Positions 33,860-44,728 of a stretch of 64,000 nt of DNA are shown here, piece by piece. The notes under the pieces were generated by a model that saw only the letters and a list, made by a program, of their open reading frames with translations, did not search any database and was not told the origin of the DNA. The DNA is from Bidens hawaiensis. Lineage: Eukaryota; Streptophyta; Magnoliopsida; Asterales; Asteraceae. The translations under genes were made by a program, and so were the position numbers. The DNA lies in contig JAIQDT010003759.1 of the NCBI GenBank assembly GCA_021521415.1, positions 147,501-211,500 of the forward strand, in the 5' to 3' direction. Every line of letters starts with the position of its first letter. The first letter of the stretch is position 1.

Positions 33860-34540
33860 CAAATCACAAGTTCGCCTGTTACCATGAGCGAAGTTGTGAT
33901 TTATTCTGCATAGGCGAAGTTGGAGGTCCAACTTCGCCTCAATTTGAACTTCGCTAGTTAACAGTTAAGTAAAAAGGTCCAGGCGAAGTTTCGCCTCATA
34001 TACTGTTTCAAAAATAATTATCAGGCGAAGTTAAACCTTAGGCGAAGTTACGGATAACTTCGCCTAAACTGTAACTTCGCCGAATCTGAAACGGCATCGG
34101 TTAGGTTTTCAATCAACGTGAATCGGGTCAATTTGGAGATTGCGGACTCCGTAAAACTTGATTTACTGACGATTTAGACGATTAGATTGATTATGACCAC
34201 GTAAAAATACGTTTGAAAATCGGGTATGAAGATTCGAAAAACTGAGGTCACGAAAACGGGTTGAAATACCCATTGATTACCGTTAAGGAACGTGATTATA
34301 CGATACAACAATCGTACACACCTATAATACGGATTCGAACTTGAAAATAAGAACACAGAAGAAAATCGATAAGTTCGCTGTGGGTTTAGAGGTTAGGTTC
34401 GCTAGATAAGTTCGCTGGGTTTTGAAAATAATGAACCAGTTTGACCTTTAATTTCCTTTATACAGGGTCAAAACTATACAGGCGAAGTTATGGATAACTT
34501 CGCCTATGGCAGGCGAAGTTAGGCACAACTTCGCCGAGAT
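33860..34540 (-). repeat. GCGAAGTT/AACTTCGC array upstream of SIRE-A 3' ORF
   Basis: Two clusters (33864-34085 and 34370-34540) of AACTTCGC, GCGAAGTT and AAGTTCGC, several as inverted pairs around 6-base spacers. The same words lie in the LTR and gag leader. Confidence 0.95.
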
Positions 34541-34694
34541 TAAAATTTTCAAAACAAACCCTATAATTTGAACAATTTGCAATTAAGTTTTAAAACATCC
34601 TTTAAAGAGTTAAATGATACGATCAAGACCAAGTAACCAGGTATAAAATCATACAACTACAAAAGTAGAAAAAAAAATTTTAAAAATAAAGTAC

Positions 34695-34786
34695 ACGGGA
34701 TCAAATTTCAGTCTCGATAGGGACTACCATGTTTTAGAAAACGGGATCAAATTTCAGTCTCGATAGGGACTACCATGTTTTAGAAA
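34695..34786. repeat. 46-bp perfect tandem duplication in SIRE-A spacer
   Basis: Two adjacent copies of ACGGGATCAAATTTCAGTCT...GTTTTAGAAA. SIRE-B has a single copy (near 45542-45590), so the duplication is private to SIRE-A. Confidence 0.95.
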
Positions 34787-35912
34787 AGATCCGAACAGGA
34801 ATCATACTAACTACGTGACTGTCTCACAGATCCGTGTTCAGCTGTATTATGACATAAAGAAACAGGTTGTAAGCACGTAAATAACTTAGAATGGTTTTCA
34901 TCGTTTCTGTGATACGGGTTAGGTTCAATTAAGCTCAAAATTTAAATGGGCAACAACTCAGAGATTATGATGCCTCCTATCTATTCTCAAAGCGTATTTG
35001 GCTTTCCCCAAGTCACCCCGAGTTGACCTCGACCCGTAGTGTCTGATTAAATAGTAGGAACTCTTCGATCTTTGGACTCTTCTTCCCGTTCTCTATCTTG
35101 CATCTTGATTGAGAAGTCTTATCATTATGAACTCTATAATGTCTCAATAACTCACACATTTTTTTTAAGTATTTACACAGACTTCAGAGTAGTAAACTAC
35201 TGCAAGTCCATAATCTGGATCACTGCAGTTTCTTGACACGCTATCTTTACGGGAATCAGAACACTCACGGGCTCGTGTATGACTGGGTAATCGCTTTTCT
35301 GCCTATCATTCGGAAAGATATATATGGAGACATGCACAACTCATAAGGAGTTTCCACATAACATCGAGTAGGTTTAGTTAGTATCACTTCTACTGTTACG
35401 CACCATAAAAAGCTACCATGACATACAATGACTGTTCTAAAGTCTTTTAGGCCTAATAACTTCACTAGTTAAGCACACAGAATCAGTATATCTATCACTT
35501 TCCAAGGTTGGACCAATATTTTGTTAAACATAGTAAAGGAACTTCTTACGAAGTAGTAGACTTGAAAAATAATTTCATCTCCCGCCAAAAAAATTTTAAC
35601 TTCTATCGCCCCGATCAAGTCAAAGTCTTCAGGTAAACGGCTATCCTGAAGATCCAATGGATCAGCTGGACCGACCACATACGAGTGTGTCCTTCTAACT
35701 AAGTATGATCGACTAATTTTCAGCGAAAGAATAAAACACATCATAAACCGCCCCGGTCAGTTTCAGTCATCTGGTTAATGGCTATCCTCATATTCTACAA
35801 GTAGAAATGAAGACCAAACATATCCGAAGACATGTCCTTCAAACTGAGGCAAACGATATAATTCTAAGCGATAGTGACGTGGTTTTTTTTTAAACAAAGT
35901 CACAAAACATGG
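34787..35912 (-). other. Conserved non-coding pol-to-3'-ORF spacer of SIRE-A
   Basis: No gene, yet highly similar to the SIRE-B spacer (44406-46512) across its length, for example GGTCAACTCGGGGTGACTTG and the hairpin modules (35636-35850). The GACATGTC-TTCG-GATATGT hairpin here shows a G-T wobble where SIRE-B has A-T. Confidence 0.7.
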
Positions 35913-37519
35913 TTACTCGGGATTGATCATCCCATTCAGCTCAACAAGGTTTTGAAATCTAGTTTTGTCAAACGCTTTCGTAAACATGTCAGCGAAATTA
36001 TCTAGCGTATCAACCTTTTCGAGCACAATCAGTTTCTTCTCAGCACAATCCCGTATAAAATGATGACGGATGTCAATATGTTTAGTTTTGCTGTGCTTTA
36101 CGGGATTGTTAGTTACTGAGATAGCAGCAGTATTATCAATGCAAATAGGAGTATGAGTGAACTTCAGACCATAATCGCGCAATTGCTGTTGAATCCAAAG
36201 AACCTGGGAGCATCAGTTGGATGCTGCCATGTATTCTGCTTCACAGGTTGAAATGGCGACTGAGGTCTGCTTCTTGCATTGCCATGACACTAATCTGCCT
36301 CCGAGAAACTGACAACCACCTGTTGTTGACTTCCGACTCTGATTGCACCCTCCATAATCAGAATCTGTGTAGGCGACCAACTCCAAGTCTCCTCCTCTCG
36401 TGTACCACAACCCCAGCTTAGGCTTGCCTTTGAGATACCGTAGAATCCTCTTCGCACCCTTCAAGTGAGATTCCTTTAGGTTTGCCTGAAAGCGAGCACA
36501 AAGACAAACTGCAAACATTATATCAGGCCTAGAAGCAGTTAAGTACATTAAAGAACCAATTATTGCCCGATATTGGGTTGGGTCCACGTCCGCATCATTG
36601 TCTGAATCAGCACCCAATTTGAGGTTGACGCAGACTGGAGTATCGTATGGAGCGCTGTCCTCCATCTTGAAGCGTTTGAGAACATCATGGACATACTTAG
36701 TCTGATGAATGAACATCCCATCTTTCTTTTGATCAACCTGCAGTCCTAAAAAGAAAGTTAGTTCACCCATAGCACTCATTTCAAATCTCTTCTTCATGAC
36801 GGCCTCAAACTCCTGACACATGGCGAGTTTTGATGCAGCAAAGATGATGTCGTCCACGTAGACTTGCACCAGTAGAAAGTCGCTCCCTTTTCTCTTGAAG
36901 AACAAAGTGCTATCAATCTTTCCCCGTTCAAAACCATTTTCAAGCAAGTAGTCGGATAGTGTAGAATACCAGGCCCGAGGGGCCTGATGTAGCCCATCCA
37001 GTGCTTTACTTAGCTTGTATACGTGATCAGGAAAGTCTGGGTCAGGAAAACCCGGAGGTTGCTCAACGTACACAACCTCATCAACTTTACCGTTTAGGAA
37101 CGTACTCTTCACATCCAACTGAAATACCTTCAACTCCTTATGTGCAGCAAATGCCAAAATCAATCGGATGGCTTCCAATCTCGCCACAGGAGCAAACACC
37201 TCATTGTAATCGATCCCCTCTTGCTGATTAAAGCCTTTTACAACCAGCCTCGCCTTGTTTCTGATAATAATCACTTTCTCATCTCTCTTGCATTTGAAGA
37301 CCCATTTTGTGCCAATCGCATGCACATTCTTTGGTTTTGCAACAAAGTTCCATACCTCCATCTTCTTAAACTGGGCTAATTCTTCTTGCATGGCTTCGAC
37401 CCACGAGTTGTCCTTGAGAGCCATTTGATAGTTCTTTGGTTCAATCTAGCTGATGAAGCAGGTGTACAAGCATTCGTTGATTATGCCTGAATCTTTAATG
37501 CTTGTATAAACACAGGTGT
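35913..37519 (-). pseudogene. pol of SIRE-A, RT and RNase H half
   Basis: Minus-strand Copia reverse transcriptase ([44 protein letters not shown]) and RNase H (YTDSDYGGCNQS, STCEAEYMAAS, then TKHIDIRHHFIRD). Nonsense codons at about 37447 (CAG to TAG versus SIRE-B) and about 36212 (TGC to TGA) break it. The right end at 37519 is the SIRE-B insertion point; the gene resumes at 49894. Confidence 0.95.
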
Positions 37520-37937
37520 TGTTGGTACATGATGTCAGTAGTTCAGTGTCTAGTGTCTGTAATCGAGTCGTTTGGATTTGTGTTTGTATGTAAGCGAAGT
37601 TAGCTCACAAGTTTGCTGATACAGGCGAACTTGTGAACTAAGCGAAGTTAGTGACAACTTCGCCTGAACATGCCAGGCGAAGTTGTCGTGTTATATATTG
37701 ATAGGTTACGGCTTAATCAATAACATTAGGAGGGATTCAATCAGTGTATTCAGTTTACGTGTAACGAGTCCAGTATTAGTGATACATATCACGTGTTTAA
37801 GGTTGCAATATAACTAGTATTTGTTTATTGTAACGTGTATTTAAACGTATCGTCTTCTACACTCGTAACGTCTTACGTAGGGATTCCGCACCTACGTAAA
37901 ACGAGATATCTCGTGTAGATCCGGCTGGGAACCTACA
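37520..37937 (+). repeat. 5' LTR of SIRE-B
   Basis: TGTTGGTACATGATG...GGGAACCTACA, 418 bp. Contains AAGCGAAGTTAG, CAGGCGAACTTG, GTGACAACTTCGCC and CCAGGCGAAGTTG words and a TATATATTGA TATA-like stretch near 37691. Confidence 0.95.
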
Positions 37938-37939
37938 AT

Positions 37940-37951
37940 TGGTATCAGAGC
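37940..37951 (+). other. PBS of SIRE-B (tRNA-Met)
   Basis: TGGTATCAGAGC, two bases after the LTR; canonical Copia PBS. Confidence 0.95.
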
Positions 37952-38445
37952 TTGTGCTCGATTGTGTGGTTCGGGATTATCACGCGGGTGTAGAAATCGT
38001 TCCGTTCGACTATTCGCGGGACGAGTTTTCTGAGTTTTTGTGTTATACTCACCTCCTACAATCATAAACAACCCATAACACCTTCACAAACTTCGTAAAA
38101 TCTAGAAATCAAACCTGCATATTCATCGTGTTCATCAGGCGAAGTTACCGTCACTGTTCGTAGGGTTTCAGCGAAGATATAAGGTTAAGCGAAGTTATCC
38201 ACAACTTCGCCTACCTTCTCAAGTTCGCCTATATCAGCGAAGTTACCCACAACTTCGCCTACTTCACAAGTTCGCTTACCTTAAGCGAAGTTATCTACAA
38301 CTTCGCCAAATCAGGCGAATTTAAAAAGGAAGCGAAGTTCAGAATCAGCGAAGTTCAGACTTAAGCGAAGTTATCCACAACTTCGCCTACAGTACTGTTA
38401 AAAATAAAATTTTTATTTTTCGGGTTTTTGTGTGTTTCGTGAAAG
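37952..38445 (+). repeat. gag leader of SIRE-B with GCGAAGTT hairpin array
   Basis: From 38135 to 38395 there are repeated hairpin units GCGAAGTT-ATCCAC-AACTTCGC (8-bp perfect arms, 6-base loop, loop varying) separated by CAAGTTCGCC words. The same array is in the SIRE-A leader. No gene in the leader. Confidence 0.95.
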
Positions 38446-41082
38446 ATGTCTTCAATCAACATTACGGAACTAGTTAAGATGGAAGTGGAAACGGGTTCGG
38501 CTACAAAGGCACCGAAGATGCTTAAGAAAACCGATTATGTAGCGTGGAAAGATCGTTTTGAACAATATGTCAAGTACCAAGATGCTAAGATGTGGGTATC
38601 CATACAAGATGGTTACATTCCACCTACTGCTGAGTATGAGGGTCGTGATCAGATAAAGAAATACAAAGAGATGGAAGAAGAAGAGAAGAAAATGTATGAG
38701 GCTGAAAGCAAAGCTCATGCTGCGATTACTATGGCTCTTCTACAAGAGATTCTACACACCTTCAGAAAGTATAAGACTGCTAGAGAGCTTTGGGAAGCTC
38801 TTGAAAACCGTTTTGAGGGTAATGTGGGAATTCATGCTTCAAAGATTAAACTACTTAAAACCCAATTCTCGGTTTTCAAGTACTTGAAGAATGAATCACT
38901 TAATGATATCATCCCTAGATATTATCATCTGATGACCGAACTCAACAATTATTCAATTGCTTACAAAGAAGATGAAATTGTTGAAAAGCTTTTTGATGCT
39001 CTCCCACCGAAATGGGAGATGTACACTGTGTTGATGAGAGAAGACAAAGACTTTGCTGACTATGACCTGGAAACAGCAGTTAACAAGCTACGAACTTTTG
39101 AACTAAACATGGTTCGAAAAGAGACACCTACTGATCAGGTTCAAGATCCAGGAATGTATGGTGCAAAGGTTAATACAAGTTCAAGTTCGAAGTCTGATTC
39201 GTCTGCTTACTACTCAAAGGGAGAGTCGGGCGCTAACTCAACACATGAAGGTCATGTATCTCTCAACATGAATGGTGATGTATGCTTTGTAGCTGGAGGA
39301 TCAAATGCTTCTAACCCTCAAGCAACCAAGAGTAGTTTTACCCCAAGTGTTTCGAACAACAACTACTCAAGGATGCCCATGAGTGTTAAATCTGCTGAAC
39401 AGCAGTTTGCTCTCTATGCATCCTTTATTGCTTCGTATGAAAATTACATTCAGGGTAAGATTGTTGATCCAGCAATATTGGAGGAAGACTATGATCAGAT
39501 CGATGCTGATGATCTGGAAGAGATGGATCTGCAGTGGCAGATGGCGATGATTGTGAGAAGGGTTAAGAGGTTTATGAAGAAGACAGGAAGGAAGTTTGTT
39601 GGTGAGAGACCGGGTTTTAACAAGTCAAAGGTGCGCTGTTACAACTGTCAACAGAATGGCCACTTTGCGAAGGAGTGCACGAATGAGAGAGTTGAACGTA
39701 GTCAGAACAGGTCGACACACCAGAATGGGGGTGGTAATGATAATAGAGCCATGATTTCCAGACAGAATGGGGAATATAACTGGAATCTGCATGTTGAAGA
39801 AGTGTTCGAACAGGCCAATATGGCGAACATCGAAACTGCATATACTGAGGAAGTGACTGGCGAAAGTGAAGCTTACATGGCAGAGGCTCAAAATGAAGCT
39901 TGTATGGCAGATGTGAAAGATCAGCTCACCGAGGTAAGTACTAAACTCCGTTGCACTAAGTGTGAAAATCTGTCTGAACAATTGACAACTATAACTGTTC
40001 AGTATGTTAGTTTGGATGCTCAATTTAAAACCATAAAAGAAGAACATCATTTCACTAAAGCTAGAGAAAATAGTTATAAAGTAAAAATAAAAGCTAGTGA
40101 AAAAGATATTAGAAGTCTTAAAGCAAATCTAGCAGAAAAAATTAAAGTAATTGATCTGAGCTATGAAGTGTTAGAAGAAAAAACCAAACTAATAGCTGAA
40201 AGGGATAAACAGATAGCTGATCACCAGGTGAAAGTGGTGGAACTTAACAGGAAACTTGAGAAATTTAGAAATTCCACCGCTATACTTGATCACCTCGTTA
40301 GTGATCAAGGTTCCCCAGTTAAAAGGGGAGGAATTAGATATCATGAAGTTCCGCCACCGTACAATCATAATTACACTTATGATCCTAGTAATCAGAAATC
40401 TGTTGATGTTGATTATAGTCAGACAGTTCCGGTTAAGGTAACTAGTAAAGAATCAGAAGTTAGTAAAGGCGAAACAAGTAAGCCTGTTTCGAGTGTTAAA
40501 ATTTCTGCTCCTGTCTCATCAAACTCGGACAAGTCATTAGAGTCGAGTGAGACAAAAGAAAAGGCAGTATTACCAAAAAGTGGAGAGAAAAATAAAACAA
40601 CTGGAAAGAAATCTCCACTAAACCCGTATGTCCCACCATATGTGAGACAAACGGGCAGTAATGCAGCCTCATCATCTAAAACAACTGTTGAAAAGAAAGT
40701 TGAACACAAGAGTTGTTTCAGATGTAATCAATTAGGACACCTAATTGCTGATTGCCCTCTGAAGCGGAGATTCAGAGGTGTGAGACCTTCAAAAACTGAG
40801 AATAGAACTAATCACTATAATGGTAAAAATGAAAACTCTTCAAAGTTCAGAAATTGGACTAATCCAGGTTTTCAAAGAAATCAACCTCAGTTTTTCCCCG
40901 TTAACAACCAAATCATGAGAAATAATTCATTTAATTCTAGAAGGTTTGGATGGCCTCTTAGTCAATCTCCAAGAAGGTATCCTTTTAGGACTTACAGAAA
41001 TTATTCTGATACTAACTTTGGACAGCTAAGGTACGGGATGTATCGACCCAAGACCAATAGGTCTTGGGTCCCCAGATTTTAA
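38446..41082 (+). CDS. SIRE-type gag, intact (878 aa)
   Basis: Capsid/nucleocapsid protein. It opens with the Copia gag domain (DYVAWKDRFEQYVKYQDAKMW, about residues 25-230), then an acidic linker, a first zinc knuckle CYNCQQNGHFAKEC (from residue 398), a long coiled-coil segment (about 490-625), and a second knuckle CFRCNQLGHLIADC (from residue 757), ending in an Arg/Asn-rich tail. Two knuckles split by a coiled coil is a SIRE-like layout. It ends at TAA 41080-41082, in the same frame as pol. The same TAA is present in SIRE-A, so it is likely the natural gag end rather than damage. ATG 38446 is conserved in SIRE-A. Confidence 0.93.
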   Translation: MSSINITELVKMEVETGSATKAPKMLKKTDYVAWKDRFEQYVKYQDAKMWVSIQDGYIPPTAEYEGRDQIKKYKEMEEEEKKMYEAESKAHAAITMALLQEILHTFRKYKTARELWEALENRFEGNVGIHASKIKLLKTQFSVFKYLKNESLNDIIPRYYHLMTELNNYSIAYKEDEIVEKLFDALPPKWEMYTVLMREDKDFADYDLETAVNKLRTFELNMVRKETPTDQVQDPGMYGAKVNTSSSSKSDSSAYYSKGESGANSTHEGHVSLNMNGDVCFVAGGSNASNPQATKSSFTPSVSNNNYSRMPMSVKSAEQQFALYASFIASYENYIQGKIVDPAILEEDYDQIDADDLEEMDLQWQMAMIVRRVKRFMKKTGRKFVGERPGFNKSKVRCYNCQQNGHFAKECTNERVERSQNRSTHQNGGGNDNRAMISRQNGEYNWNLHVEEVFEQANMANIETAYTEEVTGESEAYMAEAQNEACMADVKDQLTEVSTKLRCTKCENLSEQLTTITVQYVSLDAQFKTIKEEHHFTKARENSYKVKIKASEKDIRSLKANLAEKIKVIDLSYEVLEEKTKLIAERDKQIADHQVKVVELNRKLEKFRNSTAILDHLVSDQGSPVKRGGIRYHEVPPPYNHNYTYDPSNQKSVDVDYSQTVPVKVTSKESEVSKGETSKPVSSVKISAPVSSNSDKSLESSETKEKAVLPKSGEKNKTTGKKSPLNPYVPPYVRQTGSNAASSSKTTVEKKVEHKSCFRCNQLGHLIADCPLKRRFRGVRPSKTENRTNHYNGKNENSSKFRNWTNPGFQRNQPQFFPVNNQIMRNNSFNSRRFGWPLSQSPRRYPFRTYRNYSDTNFGQLRYGMYRPKTNRSWVPRF

Positions 41083-44000
41083 TCATCTGCTTTAATCGTG
41101 CAGGAACAGTTGAACAGGGCTGCAAACAATCAATGGGTTGTGGATAGCGGCTGTTCCCGGCACATGATGGGTAACAAGAATTTGTTACACGATTGGAAAC
41201 CTGTTCAGGGAGGAAGAGTGAGTTTCGCTGGAGAGAGCGGTGGAAGGATTACAGGAATTGGGACGGTGACTAACGGAAAGATGACGTTAGAGAAAGTAAA
41301 TTTTGTTGAAGAACTGAAGCACAATCTGCTGAGTGTTTCGCAGATTTGTGACAAAGACTACACCGTGCATTTCACCAAGAATGAAGCGATCGTGCTATAT
41401 CCTGGTTTCAAGATACCAGAGGATTGGATTGTTATGAAGGCTCCAAGAGAAAAGAATACGTATATAATGGACATGAGGTCGGCTGAGATGACCACAGAAG
41501 AATCGTGTCTTCTGTCGAAAGCAACTGAATCAGAGTCCGAATTATAGCATAGGAGAATGGGGCATATTCATCTTCGAAAAATGAACTACCTTGTCAAGAA
41601 TGGGCTTGTGCTGGGTGTTCCCTTGAAGAATTTCAACTTTGAAGACCAATGCTTATCGTGCAAAAATGGAAAGCAACACAAGAAATCCCATCGCACCAAG
41701 AAGGTTAACTCAATTGTCAGTACCCTAGACGTACTTCACATGGATCTCTTTGGTCCCGTGAATGCAAAAGCCTAGGAGGAACATCTTACTGCTTCGTGAT
41801 CACTGATGATTTCTCTCGATACTCTTGGGTATATTTCCTGAAGTCAAAGGATGAAACGGTTCAGATGGTGATAAATTTGATTACCAAAGTTGAGAACATT
41901 ATGGGAAAAAGAGTTAAATACATCAGGAGTGACAATGGGACTGAGTTCAAGAACTATCAGATGGAGCTCTTCTGCTTACAGAAAGGAATCGAACACCAGT
42001 ACAGCGCTCCGTATACTCCGCAACAAAATGAAGTGGCTGAGAAGAAGAACAGAACGTTAATTGAAGAAGCCAGAACCATGCTGGCTGATTCGAAACTTCC
42101 TGTGGTGTTCTGGGCTGAATCTGTTGCAACAGCCTGTTATATCCTTAATCGAGTGTTAACCGTTAAAAGATTAAATAAAACATGTTATGAACTTATGCAT
42201 GGGAGAAAGCCCAACTTGAGTGGTCTTGAACCATTCGGGTCCCCGTGTTCGATATTAAAGACAAATTCTAAATTTGGTGAAGTAGCCGACGAAGGAATTT
42301 TAGTAGGATATGTTGTTGGGACTCCCAACAGACGTGTCTTTAATACATCGACCAGCAAGGTTGAGGTGGTGTGTAACACTGATATCACAAGTTACAAATC
42401 ACCAAAACCAAGCACGGGACCCGCTGGGGTTTTCGACTATGATAGACGTTTCAAATCTTTTAACATACCTTACTTGGATTGTGCAGAAGTAGATGAAAGA
42501 ATTGTTTCGAAGATGATTTTTGATGAGGAAGACAATTATGTGCAACGACCAAAGTATGATGAATGTCAGCCTTCCTCGTCAAAAGCTGTCGATACCCCTG
42601 CTGCCTCTACTGAAGAAGAATTTTTCAATCTGTTTCACTCTCAACAACAATCACCCACTAATGAGCTACCTTCGAACCTGGAAGACAATCTAGATGTCAG
42701 TGCGGTTCCGACTACGAGAGTTCACAAAAATCATCCATTGGAGAATGTGATAGGTGATCTGTCCGACGGTGTACAAACAAGACAAAGCTTGAATGAGCAC
42801 ACATGTGTTTATACAAGCATTAAAGATTCAGGCATAATCAGCGAGTGCTTGTACACCTGCTTCATCAGCCAGATTGAACCAAAGAACTATCAAATGGCTC
42901 TCAAGGACAACTCGTGGGTCGAAGCCATGCAAGAAGAATTAGCCCAGTTTAAGAAGATGGAGGTATGGAACTTGGTTGCAAAACCAAAGAATGTGCATGC
43001 GATTGGCACAAAATGGGTCTTCAAATGCAAGAGAGATGAATAAGGGATTATTATCAGGAACAAGGCGAGGCTGGTTGTAAAAGGTTTTAATCAACAAGAG
43101 GGGATTGATTACAATGAGGTGTTTGCTCCTGTGGCAAGATTGGAAGCCATTCGATTGTTTTTGGCATTTGCTGCACATAAGGAGATGAAGGTTTTTCAGT
43201 TGGATGTGAAGAGTGCTTTTCTTAATGGTAAAGTCGATGAGGTTGTGTACGTTGAGCAACCTCCGGGTTTTCCTGACCCAGACTTTCCTGATCATGTATA
43301 CAAGCTAAGTAAAGCACTGTATGGGCTACATCAGGCCCCTCGTGCCTGGTATTCTACACTATCCGACTACTTGCTTGAAAATGGTTTTGAACGGGGAAAG
43401 ATTGATAGCACTTTGTTCTTCAAAAGAAAAGGGAGCGACTTTCTACTGGTGTAAGTCTACGTGGACGACATCATCTTTGCTGCATCAAAAGTCGCCATGT
43501 GTCAGGAGTTTGAGGCCGTCATGAAGAAGAGATTTGAAATGAGTGCTATGGGTAAACTAACATTCTTTTTAGGACTGCAGGTTGATCAGAAGAAAGATGG
43601 GATGTTCATTCATCAGACTAAGTATGTCCATGATGTTCTCAAACGCTTCAAGATGGAGGACAGCACTCCATACGATACTCCAGTCTACGTCAACCACAAA
43701 TTGGGTGCTGATTCAGACAACGATGCAGACATGGACCCAACTCAATATCGGGCAATAATAGGTTCTTTAATGTACTTAACTGCTTCTAGGCCTGATATAA
43801 TGTTTGCTGTTTGTCTTTATGCTCGCTTTCAGGCAAACTCAAAGGAATCTCACTTGAAGGGTGCGAAGAGGATTCTATGGTATCTCAAAGGCAAGCCTAA
43901 GCTGGGGTTGTGGTACACGAGAGGAGGAGACTTGGAGTTGGTCGCCTACACAGATTCTGATTATGGAGGGTGCAATCAGAGTCGGAAGTCAACTACAGGT

Positions 44001-44405
44001 GGATGTCAGTTTCTTGGTGGCAGATTAGTGTCATGGCAATGCAAGAAGCAGACCTCAGTCGCGATTTCAACCTGTGAAGCAGAATACATGGCAGCATCTA
44101 ACTGCTGCTCCCAGGTTCTTTGGATTCAACAACAGTTGCGCGATTACGGTCTGAATTTCACTCATACTCCTATTTGCATTGATAATACTGCTGCTATCTC
44201 AGTAACTAACAATCCCGTAAAACACAGTACAACTAAACATATTGACATCCGTCATCATTTTATACGGGATTGTGCTGAGAAGAAACTGATTGTGCTCGAA
44301 AAGGTTGATACGCTAGATAATTTCGCTGACTTGTTTACGAAAGCGTTTGACAAAACTAGATTTCAAAACCTTGTTGAGCTGAATGGGATGATCAATCCCG
44401 AGTAA
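41083..44405 (+). pseudogene. SIRE-type pol, broken (protease, integrase, RT, RNase H)
   Basis: In frame with gag after the TAA. Protease VVDSGCSRHM (DSG 41143-41151); integrase with HMDLFGPV, SDNGTEF and VAEKKNRTL; RT with [13 protein letters not shown] and VDDIIFAASK; RNase H with YTDSDYGGCNQS and STCEAEYMAAS. Damage compared with SIRE-A: TGG to TAG at 41545-41547 (the Trp before the integrase HRRMGHIH); a 1-nt deletion near 41770; TAA at 43041-43043; and CAA to TAA at 43452-43454, just before YVDD. A nearly universal Gly is also Glu in the integrase motif (QQNEVAEKK). SIRE-B therefore cannot supply its own pol although its LTRs are almost identical. Confidence 0.95.
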
Positions 44406-44490
44406 CCGTGTTTTTATCTTTATTAAAAAAAAAATAAAAAAAAATAAAGGTCACTATCGCTTAGAATTATGTCGGTTGCCTTAGTTTGAA

Positions 44491-44728
44491 GGACATATCT
44501 TCGGATATGTTTGGTCCTCATTTCTACTTTTTGAATATAAGGATAGCCATTAACCAGATGACTGAAAGTGACCGGGGCGGTTTATGATGTGTTTTTATTC
44601 TTTCACTGAAAATTAGTCGATCATACTTAGTTAGAAGGACACATACTTGTATGTGGTCGGTCCAGCTGATCCATTGGATCTTCGGGATAGCCGTTTACCT
44701 GAAAACTTCAATTTGATCGGGGCGATTG
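44491..44728 (+). ncRNA. Duplicated hairpin module (candidate structured RNA)
   Basis: Module 1 (44491-44580): GGACATATC-TTCG-GATATGT...GGTCC, a 7-bp stem closed by a TTCG tetraloop with outer GGAC/GTCC pairing, then GATAGCCATTAACC...GACCGGGGCGG. Module 2 (44637-44728): GGACACATAC-TT-GTATGTGG..GGTCC, then GATAGCCGTTTACC...GATCGGGGCGATTG. Both are conserved in SIRE-A (35640-35840, minus). This is a candidate cis-acting RNA structure, not a proven ncRNA gene. Confidence 0.45.

Noticed and set aside
38135..38395. CRISPR-like array
   Set aside because: Repeats are 8-mers in both orientations with irregular spacing inside a plant retrotransposon leader; there is no constant-length repeat-spacer structure and no cas gene.
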